Assembly (NCBI GenBank): GCA_003008705.1
Contig: PDUO01000037.1
Span: 77,153-141,152 of the forward strand
From: Pezicula radicicola
Taxonomy: Eukaryota; Ascomycota; Leotiomycetes; Helotiales; Dermateaceae
DNA: 64,000 bases
Direction of reading: 5' to 3'
Part shown: one piece after another, positions 32,513 to 47,500 of the stretch
Layout: every line of letters starts with the position of its first letter
How positions within the stretch are numbered: position 1 is the stretch's first letter
The notes under the pieces: model-generated
What the model saw: the letters and a program-made list of their open reading frames with translations, nothing else
The model's database searches: none
Told to the model about the DNA's origin: nothing
Translations under genes and position numbers: made by a program

Positions 32513-35500
32513 ATGAGCTCATTCATAGACAACACACAGAGCATGGAGGCCCGTCTCCGGGAGCTGAGGAAGGAGATTTTGAAAGGCTCTGACGAGTCGA
32601 TGGGTACAGATGACAACTTCTTCGACATGGGTGGAGATTCCGTTGGTGCAGTACAGCTGGCCGCGGCAGCACATTCACAAGGAATCAACCTTACTGTTGC
32701 CGATATCTACAAGAATCCGAACCTGGAAAGCATGGCGAAGGCAGCAAGTCTACTGGAAGATGAATCCTCTTCGAGCTTGGCGCCATTTTCTCTCGTCAAC
32801 TTCCCAGACTCGATGGACGCTATGTTAAAAGAAGCTGCTAAGCAATGCGGGGTTGCGTCCGAGATGATAGAGGATGCCTATCCATGTACTCCACTTCAAG
32901 AGGGTCTTCTCGCACTTTCGGTGAAGAATCCAGGGACATATGTTGCACGACATGTATTCCCTTTACCAGCGACCATCGATCTCAAGCGATTTAAGGAGGC
33001 ATGGGCAATCGCCCTCAAAACCACGGAGATTCTGAGAACACGAATTATATACTTGGAAAGATTCGGAGCCCTACAAGTAGTTGTCAGAGGCGAGATATCA
33101 TGGCGCAGTGGGGCTACACTTGCAGAGTACATAGAAGGCGAGCAGTTTGAGAGTGTCGAATATGGCGCTCCAATGACACATTTTGCAGTCATGGACGAGA
33201 TACGCCCAGATGGAGGGCGGGACTTTGTGTGGACAGTACACCACGCAACATATGATGGCTGGACTTTACCGTTAATCTTGGATAAGGTATCTCAAATATA
33301 CAATGGAAGTAAGGTGGAGGAAAACCCGCCCACAAACTCCTTCATAAACTACCTTGTCAATATCGACAAGGACTCACAAGCTCGTTATTGGAAGTCGCAG
33401 CTCCAAGGAGGAATTCCTTCTAGATTTCCAGCTTCTACGACCACATTCCACCATGATCGTAAAGAAGACATCATTTCACATGTCATACCCTTTTCTCGAT
33501 TCGCGCAGTCGGGAATAACCAGGACTACCATAATACGGGCGGCCTGGGCATTGGTAGTTGGGCAGTACTCCGAATCGAACGATGTTGTTGTCGGAGTCAC
33601 CCTGACAGGACGTAATGCACCCGTGGCAGGCATGTCCAAAATTCTGTGCCCTGCAATTACGACGGTTCCATTGAGGGTCCGCATTGACCGCGAGGAAACC
33701 ATAGAAGAATTCCTGCATCGGATGCGGCATCAAGCAACGGATATGATTCCATACGAGCATACCGGTTTACAAAATATAGCAAAAATGAGCTCCGAAATTC
33801 AAGACATTTGTGATTTCCAGAATCTGCTGGTAGTTCAACCTAAAAGCAAGAATGATGTTGAGGCGCCGGTGGCAGAACCAGGAAAACTGAAATTGCAGAA
33901 ATCTGCAGATAGTCAAATGGATTTCCACACTTACCCCCTGGTGATGGGATGCGGCCTCAGCAACAATAGTATAGATCTCGAAGCTCATTTTGATTTGAAC
34001 CATGTCTCCAGGGCGCAAATGCAGAGCATAATATATCAATTCGAGCACGTAATCCACCAATTGATCGATCTACAATTGAGGGACAAGAAGGTTGTCGAGA
34101 TTGACATGCTTAGTGCCCAGGATAGAAGGCAGTTGATGGAATGGAATAGCAAGACACTAGAGAAAGCAGACGTCTGCGCCCAAGCTCTCATCAGGCGTCA
34201 AGTAGACAGCGCTCCCGATGCATACGCTATTGACGCTTGGGACGGTCAACTCACGTATCGCGAGTTGGACGATATGTCGACGAGAATCGCCCATCACCTA
34301 GTGGGATTAGGGGTCGGACCAGAAGTTGTGGTTCCGCTTTGTTTCGAGAAGTCAGCCTGGGCCATTGTCTCAATGCTCGGCGTGATTAAGGCAGGAGGAG
34401 CTATGACTTTCCTGGATCCGTCTTATCCTATGGCCCGTTTGGCGTATATCGCAGAACAAATTGAGGCAAAGTTGATTCTGACATCGCCCTCTACTTCCGC
34501 GCTGTGGCCTTCCCTTAAACAGGTGGTCGTCGACAATAATTTCGTCCAGAGTCTTCCAACATACGCCGATGTGCCGGAGATGGGGTTAACGCCGTCTAAC
34601 ATTCTATACATAATATTCACATCTGGAAGCACTGGAACTCCAAAAGGATGCGTTATCGAACATGCGTCCTTCTGTACTGGTGCGATACAGCATGGTATCA
34701 AATCAAAACTCAATCCAAGCAGCCGAGTCATGCAAGCTGCTTCATATAGTTTTGATGTTAGTGTACTTGAAATTTTAACTACATTAATATTTGGCGGTTG
34801 TATTTGTACACCAAGCAGAGAAGCGTTGCAGAGTGGAATCGCGGCAATTATACAAGATTTTCGGATCACATGGACATTTATGACACCATCACTTGTCAGA
34901 ACAATAAACCCGGAGGAGGTTCCCACTTTGAAAACGCTTATTTTGGGTGGTGAAGCTCTTTCGAAGGCAGACATCGAAATATGGGCAGATCGTGTTGACT
35001 TAGCCAATGGATATGGGCCTACCGAGTGTTCAGTAGCAGCGACAGCCTACCCAAAAGTATCTAGCGATACAGATCCAGCAAATATTGGTTGGGCAATGGG
35101 AGGCTACTGCTGGATTGTGGACGCCGAGAACGACAACTACCTAAGCCCGATTGGTACCGTAGGAGAGTTACTCGTGGAAGGCCCAATTCTGGCCCGTGAA
35201 TACTTCAAAGATCCAGAGAGGACAGCAAACTCGTTCGTTCAAGACTTGGCATGGGCAAAACTTGACGATTCTTCTTCTTCACCACGGCGATTTTATAAAA
35301 CTGGAGATCTAGCAAAGTACAACGCAGACGGGACTATCCATTTCATTGGACGTAAAGATTCTCAGGTGAAGTTACGTGGCCAGAGAATAGAATTGGGCGA
35401 GATTGAACACCATTTGAAGCTCAACTTACCGGGAGTGACTGATGTTGCAGCGGAGATTGTCTCAACAGCCGATCGTCCCAATGAGCAATTACTCGCTGCA

Positions 35501-38500
35501 TACTTTTGTCACAGCAGCATCAAGGACGGGCCAGACAACTATCGAATCCCAATGCCTGAGTCAATGGTACCTGCTGTAGTGGCGGCTGAGAGCAAGCTTT
35601 TTGCGGCTCTGCCTCAATATATGGTTCCATCACTATATATACCAGTCTCTCAGATGCCAGCCCTCGTATCGGGAAAGCGGGATCGACGCCTACTGCGACA
35701 GCTCGTTCGAGAACTGACAACTCAAGAGCTGTCACAGTATGCTTTAGTGAACTCCGTCAAGCGTTCTCCATCTACGGCAAACGAGGAGAGGCTGCAGAGG
35801 CTTTGGGCCAAGGTATTGAACATCTCAGAAGAAGCAGTTGGTGCAGATGATCAGTTTTTTAGATTGGGCGGCGACTCGATATCTGCTATGCGCTTAGCAG
35901 CTGCAGCACGAATAGATGGAGTGTCTCTGACCGTATCAGATATTTTCCGCTGGCCGATACTCTGCGATATGGCTCTGAAGATTGGCGAACTCCGCGAACA
36001 AGACAATGTCTCAATACCCCCATTTTCTTTGGTGGAGCAGAAGGACAATTTGTCGGTGGAAAACATTCTGAAGGATATTGACCGTCAGTACGGTATTCCA
36101 AGTGAGCAAGTAAGGGACATATATCCCTGTACACCACTCCAAGAGGGATTGCTGGCTTTATCGACAAGACAGAAGAGCGCCTATGTAGCCCAGCATGTGT
36201 TCAAGCTTCCAGGATCTATCGATCTGGTTCGATTCCGAGCAGCCTGGGAGACGACGGTAAAGGCAACAGATATTCTCCAAACTCGAATTGTGTATTTACA
36301 GTCACATGGGTCTCTTCAGGTAGTCGTCGACGACAATGTCTCTTGGCAGAGCGGATCCTCCCTGCAGCAATATCTGAATGATGATAAGACCATTTCCGTC
36401 TCCCATGGTTCACCACTTGCTCGGTACGCCATCATCGAAGCCACTGAAGGAGATGGTAGCGTCTACTTCTGCTTAACAGCTCACCACTCAATATACGACG
36501 GTGAAAGTTTGAGCTTGATCATGGAAAAGTTCACTCTCTTGTACCACTCGGCAGCAGAGGCAGATCGCTCATCTTTCAACCATTTTATCAAGTATATTTG
36601 CGATGTGGATGCTACTGCACAAACAAAATTCTGGCAGGATACCTTCCGCGGAGTCAGCGCAGCGGCGTTCCCAAGTCCGCCGTTCGTTCCACAGAGTGAT
36701 CGTACGGACGCTTGGTTATTCCGTACTATATCTCTGCCACAATCAGTGAGATCTGATGTGACACGTTCGGTGCTCATCCGAGCAGCCTGGGCTTTGGTGG
36801 TTGCACGTTATTCTGACAAGGACGATGTGGTGTTTGGAGTCACTCTCACAGGCCGTAATGCACCGATAACTGGTATTGAGGCCACCGCGGGACCTACCAT
36901 CACAACCGTACCTGTGAGGGTGACTTTGGACCAACAACAACTAGTTGCTGAGTATCTTCGAGAGGTGCAGAGCCGTGCCACTGATATGATTCCCTTTGAA
37001 CACACTGGCCTTCAAAACATTCGCAGCATGGGACCCGACCTGCAAACCGCTTGTGACTTCAACAATCTATTAGTCGTTCAACCACAGCACTCAGAAGCGG
37101 AAGATCAAGACGCCAATCTGGGAATGGAAAAGCTAGCCACTGATTTGACCAAATTCTATACATATCCACTAGTAGTGGAATGTAGTCTCGGCAGAGAGAA
37201 GATCGATGTTAAGATCTGCATTGATCGCAATGTCATCTCGGAGGAGCAAACATCCAATCTCATGAACCACTTCGAGTGTGCGATACAGCAGCTAACACAC
37301 GGAATAGACGGTCGCAAAATTGAAGATGTCAATATGTTTAGCTCTCACGACGAATTACAAGTGCTGGAGTGGAACAAAGAATGGCCAGAGAACTTGGACT
37401 CTTGCGTACACAAGCTTTTCGAAGAGCAAGCAGCGATGGTACCCGAAGCTATTGCGATCGAGTCGTGGGACTGCACATTAACGTATGAAGAGCTCGAAAG
37501 ATACTCCAATCAAGTTGCACATGAGCTTGTTCGCCTTGGCGTTGAACCGGAGACTATGGTGCCATATTGCTTTAACAAGTCCGCCTGGGCAATCGTGGCT
37601 ATACTGGGCATACTCAAAGCAGGTGGTATTTGTGTAGCTTTGGATCCAAACAATCCCGAAAGTCGCCTTTTAGGTATTATCGAGGAGATTAACGCCAGAG
37701 TTATTCTTACTGCTCAGATTTACGACGCAAAGTTTCCGATGATTCAGACTACCCTGGTTGTGTCAGAATCTGCTCTTGCTACTGCTGAGGTCATGGATTT
37801 CGCGCCATACACCAACGTCGAAGCTCAAAATGCAGCGTTCGTAACATATACTTCAGGAAGCACAGGCAAGCCGAAAGGTATTGTTGTTACACATCAAGCC
37901 GTCAGCACAGCGGTGCAAGCCCAAGCCATCGCCATGAATATCAATGCGGATAGTCGAGTATTCCAGTATGCTGCCTACACTTTCGATGTCAGCACTGCTG
38001 ACATCTTGGCCACGCTGTTCTACGGTGGCTGCGTCTGTGTTCCGTCTGACGAAGAGCGGCTCAACGACATTGCTGGAGCAATGAATCGAATGTCGGTCAC
38101 GTGGGCCTGTCTAACACCAACTGTGGCCGGCATGATCCAGCCAGAGCAAGTTCCCAGTCTTCAGGTCTTGGTACTTGCAGGTGAAGCACTTAGACAAGAT
38201 CTTCTGGACTTGTGGGCCGATAAAGTCAACCTCATGAACTCATATGGGCCAACGGAATGTACTGTTACCTCAACATGCTTAACCAATCTTCAAAGTACTA
38301 CACCAACTTCGAATGTCGGAAGCGGCATGGGTGCATGGTTGTGGATTGTGGACGCATCAAATCACAACAAGCTTGCTCCAGTGGGCTGTGTGGGTGAATT
38401 ACTGATCGAGGGATCACGATTGGCGCGCGGATATTACAACAACCCCGAGATGACGAGGGCGGCTTTCATCGAAAATCCAACTTGGGCTGGGTCACAAAAG

Positions 38501-41500
38501 CAGAGAAGATTCTATAAGACAGGCGATTTGGTGCGATATAACCTGGATGGAACTATCGACTTCCTTGGCCGCAAAGACAATCAAGTCAAGCTGCATGGAT
38601 TCCGGATTGAACTTGGGGAGATTGAGTACCACCTCAGTCAATCGCTTCCAAACGTCACGGCTGTTGTAGTGGAGCTCATCAAGCCCAGCGGTAACGAACC
38701 GGTTCTAGCCGCCTTCTTCTGCCAGCCAGGTCCAGGTGCTGTTGACGACGACGATAGTGTGTCGATTATTGCTCCATCGGTTGAGCTGCAATCCGAGCTT
38801 CAAAGAGTCAAGCAGCACTTGGCGTCTTGCGTGCCGTCTTATATGGTTCCGTCCCTCTTTCTTCCCGTGACACAGATGCCTTTAACAGCATCTCGAAAGA
38901 CAGATCGTGGCGTTTTGAGAAGTCTTGCAAGCTCATTAGATGAATTGCAGGCAACATTGTTGCCCACAGCAGAAAAACGAGCGCCCACGACGGATACGGA
39001 GCTAAAGTTGCAAACTATTTGGGCGACAGTTCTATGCAAGCCTGTGGAGAGTGTTGGCGCTGAGGACAACTTCTTGCAAGTTGGAGGTGACTCGGTCGCT
39101 GCAATGCGCTTGGTGAACGCAGCTCGTTCTGCGGGAATATCACTTACCGTTGCGGAGATCTTCCGTGCTCCAAAGCTCTGCGATATGGCTTTGAAAGCAA
39201 TTGAAGTGAGAGAAGTTGAAGCAGATAGTGCTGTGATTCGGCCATTCTCTTTACTCAAGACAAAAGATGAAGCTGCGCTTGTTCAGGTGTTGGAAGAGGT
39301 GAGCGAGCAATATGGCTTGTCGCAAGAAAATATTCAGGATGCATTTCCATGCACACCTCTCCAAGAAGGATTACTGGCATTATCCGTCCAACAACCTGGA
39401 GCGTATCTTGGTCAACAGATCTTCCGCCTCCCCAAGACGATCGATGTAGCTCGGTTCCAGGCTGCTTGGGATGCTGTTGTGCAGAGTACCGATATTCTGC
39501 GCACACGAGTTGCCTACACTGATGAGTATGGAGCCATTCAGGTTGTGATCAATGAAAGCGTCATTTGGCAGTTCGGAAGTGATTTAAATGCATATGTGGA
39601 AAAGGACCGACTGGCACCAGTCAATTACGGCAAACCCCTAAGTCGGTATGCTATCATTAACGATGCCAAGGAGAATGGTTGTTTCTTTGTATGGACAGTC
39701 CATCATGCTCTATACGACGGGTGGAGTGTTCTCTTGACTATGGAGAAGCTGGAACAACAATATCACGAACAACCTGTTGCCGACACTTTGCCCATGAACG
39801 CATTCGTAAAATATCTAAACGACTCGGACTCGGCAGCTTGTGATAAATATTGGAAAATGCAGTTGCAAGGAGCCAGTCCTTCTAATCTTCCTTTCATTCA
39901 AGATTCGACGTCAAGGAGTCCTTCAGAGCAGTCTATCACTGGAAGTGTATATTTTTCTCGGAAAGACACATCTATATACACTGTCTCAACGGTCGTTCGA
40001 GCGTCATGGGCCTATATGATTTCGCAATATTCCGGCACAGACGACGTCGTATTTGGTATGACCATGGCAGGACGCGATGCTCCAGTGGAAGGTATTTCCA
40101 GAGTTGTGGGGCCAGTAGTCACCTCAGTACCTGTAAGGGTTGAGCTGAAGAAAGAACAGCCCATCGCTTCTTACCTCCAGGATATGCAAGATCAAGCCGT
40201 AGGCATGATTCCATATGAGCACACGGGCATTCAAAATATCCGAAAATTGGGAAAGGATATTCGGACTGCCTGTGACTTCCAGACATTGTTGGTGGTTCAA
40301 CCTAAATCATCAGCAAACAAATCCTTCAACGCGAATGCTTTGGGCTTGGAGCGGATTCGCCCACGGCGCTCAAATTACTATACCTATCCCATCGTAGTAG
40401 AGTGCGTTGTTGACAATGATATGGTGAATATCGAGGTCTACTACGACTCGAATAGAGTGTCGGGTGCACAGATGAGAACCTTGGTGAGCCAGTTCGAGCA
40501 TATTCTTGTGCAGATGCACAATGCGTCTGGTAACCAAAAAGTAGAAGATATCGATCCTCTTAGCCTGGAGGATAGATCACAGATCTTCTTGTGGAATACC
40601 AAATCAGTACAAGCAACAGAGCAATGCGTACACCATCTTGTCGAAAAGCAGGCGCTCGCACGTAGCGACGCTCCCGCAGTAAGTGCGTGGGACGGAGATC
40701 TGACATTCGGACAACTTAATGAACTCTCTAACCGACTGGCCTACCACCTTATTGACCTAGGTATTGGCCCCGAGGCGCTTGTTCCGCTATGCTTTGACAA
40801 GTCTATGTGGACTATTGTCGCTATGATGGGTGTACTGAAGGCTGGCGGCGCCTACGTTGCGATAGACCCTGCTCATCCTGTTGAGCGTATAAGACGAATT
40901 GTTAGTGAAACCAAAACACAAGTTACAATTTGTGGAGTAAACTACAGCAACCTATTTAATGACCTTGTAGATGAGACAATACTGCTTGATTCTACATTCA
41001 TTAAATCTCTACCTCCGGCGCACAAGACTTTACGAATATCAACAGTGCAATCAAACAATCCTGTTTTCGTGGTCTACACATCCGGCAGTACTGGCATTCC
41101 AAAGGGTGTTGTCGTCGAACATCGGGGTTTGGCTACCGTTGCACTAGCAAATGGATCTGCTATGCAGTTTACAGAGAATTCACGGGTGCTTCAATTCGCC
41201 GCATATTCATTTGATGTTAGCAACTGCGAGATCTTCACTACTCTAATTCATGGAGGCTGTGTGTGCATTCCTTCAGAAGAAGAAAGATTGAACAATCTGG
41301 CCGCAGTCATTAACAGAATGAAGATTAACTGGATATTCCTGACACCAACGGTAGCTAGTTTGCTAAGTCCTTCCGATGTGCCCCTCTTGAAGACGATTGC
41401 GTTGGGTGGAGAGGCTGTCAAGAAGGACGTTATGATACAGTGGGCTACAAACGCGAAGGTTATCAACAGTTATGGACCCGCTGAGTGCTCCATCTGGACC

Positions 41501-44500
41501 TCGCACGCGTTTATTGATCAACGTACATCCGCTGCTAATATTGGATCTGGAGTTGCTTCTATCCTTTGGATCGTGGACCCCAACAATCACAATCGTCTCA
41601 CTGCTCTCGGATGTGTTGGGGAGTTACTCGTTGAAGGCCCCATCGTAGCAAGAGGATATTTGAATGACCCCGAGAAGACAGCATCTGTGTTTATCCAAGA
41701 TCCGGTATGGTCAAAAGAAAAAGGCTCGCGGGCTATTCGCCGAATGTATAAGACAGGCGATCTGGTGCGATACAACCCTGACGGTACAATGAATTATGTA
41801 GGGCGTAAGGACTCCCAGATCAAGGTTCGAGGTCAGCGTGTCGAACTGGCAGAAGTTGAATTCCACCTCGCGGCTGCTCCTCAGGTTCAAGAGGCAGTTG
41901 CTTTGTTGCCAAGCGCTGGCCCATGCAAAGCCAGCTTGGTAGCTGTATTGTCATTGTCGAGTTCCACGCTCCCAGCAGTGGACGCAGGGCTACGTCTTGT
42001 GACACAAGCTCGAATGCGCTCGAGTTTACTGCAAATATCCGATTTACGAGATGCAGTTGCGGCCAAAGTACCAAGTTTCATGGTTCCATCGATATGGGCT
42101 GTTGTGGAAACACTTCCATTGACCATGTCTGGAAAGCTCAATAGAAAGGCAATGGTGCAGTGGATGGAAAGCATGGATGATGAGACTTACCAACAAGTCT
42201 TGAAGCTGGCGGAAGAGGATGAAGATTCAGATACCGGTACTGCAACTGATGTCGAGAAGAAGTTGCAAGACCTATGGGGCCGAACACTGAACTTGGCACC
42301 CAGTAAAATTAACCTGAGAAGCTCATTTTTGAGTCTTGGAGGCGACTCTATCACTGCTATGCAACTTGCGAGTCGAGCACGACTTGAGGGCTTGGAGATC
42401 AACGTTCGAGATGTTCTCCGCAGTAAGAACATTTCTCAACTATCTCTACTGGTCAAAGAAGGACATGAAACCATCACTTCCTTTGAAGATATCATTGACA
42501 CTGCATTCCATCTATCGCCTATCCAGCGCTTGCATTTTGAAAGAGAGCCTACGGGCGCCATCAAATTCAACCAGAGTGTCCTGTTGCGTCTTACCGAATC
42601 ATTCGAGTCTGCTGAGGTGAAAAATGCCATGGACGCTATTGTTCATCGACACTCGATGTTGCGTAGTAGGTTCATTCAAGATAACTTTGGGAAGTGGACG
42701 CAAAAAATCAGTGGGAATGATGAAGGCTCATATCTATACGATTTTCACGAGGTAGAGAGCATAGCAGATATTGTCGATATTACTTTGCATGCGCAAGACA
42801 GCATAAATATCACCAAGGGACCGATTCTGGCAGTCACCCTTTTCACTCTCGATAACACCACTCAACTGTTGCATCTCGTTGCGCACCATCTCGCTATTGA
42901 CTTGATATCATGGCGTATACTACTGGAGGATCTTGAAGAGTTCTTGAAACAGAAAGCCTTAGCCCCAAGGACGCAATTACCCTTCCAAACCTGGAGCAAG
43001 CTTCAGACAGAGCATTTTCAGGATTGGGATTCTCAACATGTTGGATCCATAGATATACCAGCATCCAACTTGGAGTTCTGGGGCATGAGCAACCAACCGA
43101 ACGTGTATAGTGATTTCTCGCAGGAAGAGTTCACTTTAGGCCCTGAAATCAGTTCAACCTTGCTTGGAAGCTGTCATAAAGCACTGTCAACCGAACCCTT
43201 GGATGTGTTCCTCGCTGCATTGGTATGGTCATTTAGACAAACCTTTCCTACTCGAGCAGCACCTCCAATATTCGTCGAAGGTCATGGAAGAGAGCCATGG
43301 GACTCGAAAATTGACCTATCTAGGACTGTGGGCTGGTTTACAACTATTTACCCCGTACATCCAGAAATTCCCAAAGATGAAATTGATATTGTCGAGCTGG
43401 TTGGCCGTGTGAAAGATTCTCGTCGGTTGATGTCTGAGCGCGGTTTGTCGTACTTTGCTTCGCAGAACCTCAGCCTTAACGAGATGAAGAAGGACAGCAA
43501 GAGCTCGCCAATGGAGGTACTTTTCAACTTTGAGGGTACTTACCAACAAGCAGAAAGAGCCGATTCACTTTTCCGGATCGAACCCATGACAGCTCAGAGT
43601 GTTGGGCAGGAACTGCCCAATTTCGCTCTTTTCGACATCTCAGCAGTTGTTGTCAAAGGCTCAATTCAATTTACATTCAAGTACAATCGACGTATTCATC
43701 AACAGGAATCCGTTCTGGAGTGGCTTCAAGCCTTCCAAAACTCCTTGACGCTTATTCCACAGAAGTTGACCGAAGCAAAAGTACAGCCTACTTTGAGCGA
43801 CTTCCCCCTTCTTTCTCTAAACTACGCGGACTTTGATATCGTGAAAGAACAAGTTTTGCTAAAGACGGGTATCGAGGACTTTACGGAGATTGAAGATATT
43901 TATCCATGCTCTAAGATGCAGGAAGCGATCTTGATCAGCCAGCAGAAAGCTTCAGGTCTGTACGAAATCAGCAGCATTTTTGAAGTCGTCTCCCCACGAG
44001 CAAGCCAACCAATCCCAATTGAACAGTTAAAGGCTGCCTGGCAAAAAGTTGTTAATCAACACCCCAGTCTAAGAACTATATTCATCGAAAGTGTCTCACC
44101 AGGAAGGACATACGATCAAGTAGTACTCAAAGACTTTGCCGCCAGGATTTCTTACCTGTCTTGCGACAGCACTGATCTATTGGAAGTTCTTAAGGCACAA
44201 CCATCGATGGATTACACGGAAACAAAGCCCCTACACAGACTCACTATCTGCAAAGATTCTCATGGGAAGATTTTCTGCAGACTTGAAATGAGCCATTCCC
44301 TCACTGATGCCGTGTCGAGATCAATTCTATACCGTGATTTCAGTCTCGCGTGCCGTGGCAGCTTCAAAGAGAAGTCGAATTTGACTTATAGCAAATACAT
44401 ATCCTACTTGAGAGATAGACCAGTCAATATGGATATTGAGCACTGGACGAAATACTTGAAAGGCGCCCAGGCGTGCAAGTTCCCCGCCTCTGGCGATTGC

Positions 44501-47500
44501 TCTGAGAGCGAAAAACAGCTGCGGTCAACGAAGTTTAAACTCCAAGATGTGCAGAAACTCAGAGAATTCGCGGACGATCATGGATTGACACTGGCCAATA
44601 TCTTCCAGCTCGCATGGGGCTTGGTTCTTCGGTCCTACACTTCATCGGAAGATGTATGCTTTGGATACTTGGTATCTGGACGAGATATTGATATGGAGGG
44701 CGTTAATGACATTGTGGGCACGTTCATCAATATGTTGGTGTGCCGCTTGCAGCTATCGTCATCAGCATCTATGTTTGAGATGCTCGACAAAGTTCAGCAG
44801 GACTATTTGGACAACCTGCAGCACCAGCATTGTTCATTAGCCGAGATACAACACTCTCTTGAGCTATCGGGACGTCCTCTTTTTAATACTGCCATGTCGT
44901 TTCAGTATTTGCAGGGAGAAACAGGAGGTGAAGCGGATCAAGTTGCTTTTGTCGGCATTTCTGGCCAGGATCCTACAGAGGTAAGTCGTGCTATCCCACA
45001 AAGGCATTGAGACTACTGACATTCTTCACCAACAGTACGATGTGGATCTCCATATTGAAGCGATAAACTCGGACATCAACATTAGTATGAGATATTGGAC
45101 ATCTAGCCTCACGGATCACCAGGCTCTCGGTGTTGCGAACGCATTCGAGACAGCTATGGACTCCATTTTACACGGTAGCAACAAAACGATCGGACAGCTA
45201 AGTCTGTGTGGAGATTATCACCGCCAACAGATTGAGACATTCAACGCTGAATATCCTTCCGATATTGACGATTGTGTTCAGCTCGCAGTAGAGCGCCAAG
45301 TCGTGGCCCAACCAGAGGCATCAGCTATATGCTCGTGGGACGGCAACTTCACCTATCGCGAGCTCGACGATCTTGCAACTATTCTAGCCCATCATCTTGC
45401 AAGCTTAGGCGTTAGACCCGAGGTGCTTGTCCCAATATGCTTTGAAAAATCGGCTTGGACTGTAGTTGCTATGTTGGCTGTTTTGAAAGCCGGAGGAGCC
45501 TGCGTGGCTCTAGACCCAGCCCATCCCCCAGCCCGCCTCAGCAATATCGTCCAGGATACTGATGCTACTATCATTGTTGTTGCAGCGAGATTCGCGTCAA
45601 TATTTGAAGGGCTTGTTGAAAACATCGTTGCCGTGGACGCTCTGACCATTAACCTGTTGCCATCTGTCGACAGTTCCCTGTGGCTTCCGAGTTCTGAACC
45701 AACAAACCCAGCCTTCGTAGTCTTCACATCTGGTAGCACTGGAAAACCGAAAGGAATTGTGTTGGAACATCATGCTGTGTGCACAAGCGCTTATTATCAT
45801 GGAGCTGCCATGAGAATGGATACAAATTCCCGAGTATTGCAGTTCGCAGCATACACATTTGATGTTAGTATTGGAGAGATGTTTACGACATTAATCTATG
45901 GGGGCTGTATCTGCATTCCTTCTGAGCAGGATCGACTTCAAGATCTAGCCGGTGCAATGAACAGGATGGCCATAAATTGGGCCTATCTTACACCTACTGT
46001 AGCAACGCTGCTACAACCACACGCAGTTCCTACTCTAAAAACCCTTTCATTAGGTGGCGAGGCTGTAAAGCAGGAGAATATTACGACCTGGGCCGATCAC
46101 GTCTATTTGATCAATATTTACGGGCCGGCCGAGTGCAGTATCTGGTCAACTTGTCTCACAGACGTGAAGAAGGACAGGACGGCAGAAACAGTGGGTTATG
46201 GCATCGGTGCTTTGATGTGGGTTGCTGATGCCTTCAATCATAACTTGTTAAGTCCGGTTGGCTGCGTGGGAGAACTACTTATCGAAGGGCCAATCCTCGC
46301 CAGAGGGTACTTGAAGGATCCAGAAAGGACATCGTCAGCATTTATTGAAAATCCTCTGTGGCTTCAAACTGGACATGCTTCACCGCCGCGGAGATTGTAC
46401 AAGACTGGCGATTTAGCACGATATAACTTGGACGGGACGATTAACATAGTCGGACGAAAGGACGCCCAAGTGAAGCTTCGTGGCCAGCGTATTGAGTTGA
46501 CTTCTATCGAACATCAGCTAAAAGTCAGACTCGCGTCACTGCAATTGACAGATATCGCAGTGGAGATGGTGACGTGCGCGGATCGCCCAGACGACAAAAG
46601 ACTATGCGCTTTCCTCTACACAACATCAGATAGCTTACGAGGTAACGACAACGATTCCGACGATATTATGATTGATATGTCCAAGACCCTTCGGTCCACG
46701 TTAGTGAAGGCAGAAGCCGCACTTGCTGATGATCTTCCGAGTTATATGATACCTACTTTTTACATTCCACTCAAATACATGCCTCTCATGGTATCCGGAA
46801 AGCGAGATAGCAGCAAGCTCAAGAACTTGATTCAGGATCACGAAACTCAAGATCTGGCGCAGTTCACCCTCGCTGACACACAGAAACGAGCGCCTACGAC
46901 AGAAATAGAGAAGGTTGTACAGAGGCTTTGGGCAGGAGTATTAAGTCTCCCTCTAGATTCCGTTGGTGCAGATGATAATTTCTTCCGGCTGGGAGGGGAC
47001 TCCTTCGGCGTTATGCGCTTGATCGGTGCTGGTCGATTGGAATCTGTCTCTTTCACAGCTGCTGACATCTTCCGCAATCCTAAACTATGCGACTTCTCCA
47101 CCGTGATACGATTTTCGGCTAAGGAAGAGCGAGAGAGTATCAGTCCTTTCACGATGTTATCAGGAGTGGAAACTTTGGAAACTTTCTTGGAAACGATTGC
47201 CCAGCAATGTAACGTTGGAAGACACACACTGCAAGATGCCTATCCCTGTACTCCTCTTCAGGAAGGTCTTTTAGCACTCTCGGTGAAGGAACACGGCTCG
47301 TATATCAGCCAACACGTATTCCAGCTCACACAAGACATCGAGACAACACATTTCCGGGAAGCGTGGGATCGAGTGATCAACACTACTGACATATTGCGTA
47401 CCAGAATAGTTCATACTCAGCTGAAAGGTTCTCTTCAAGTCGTATTATACGAGGATGTATCTTGGCAGACTGGTTTAAGCCTGAAGGACTATCTGGAAGA

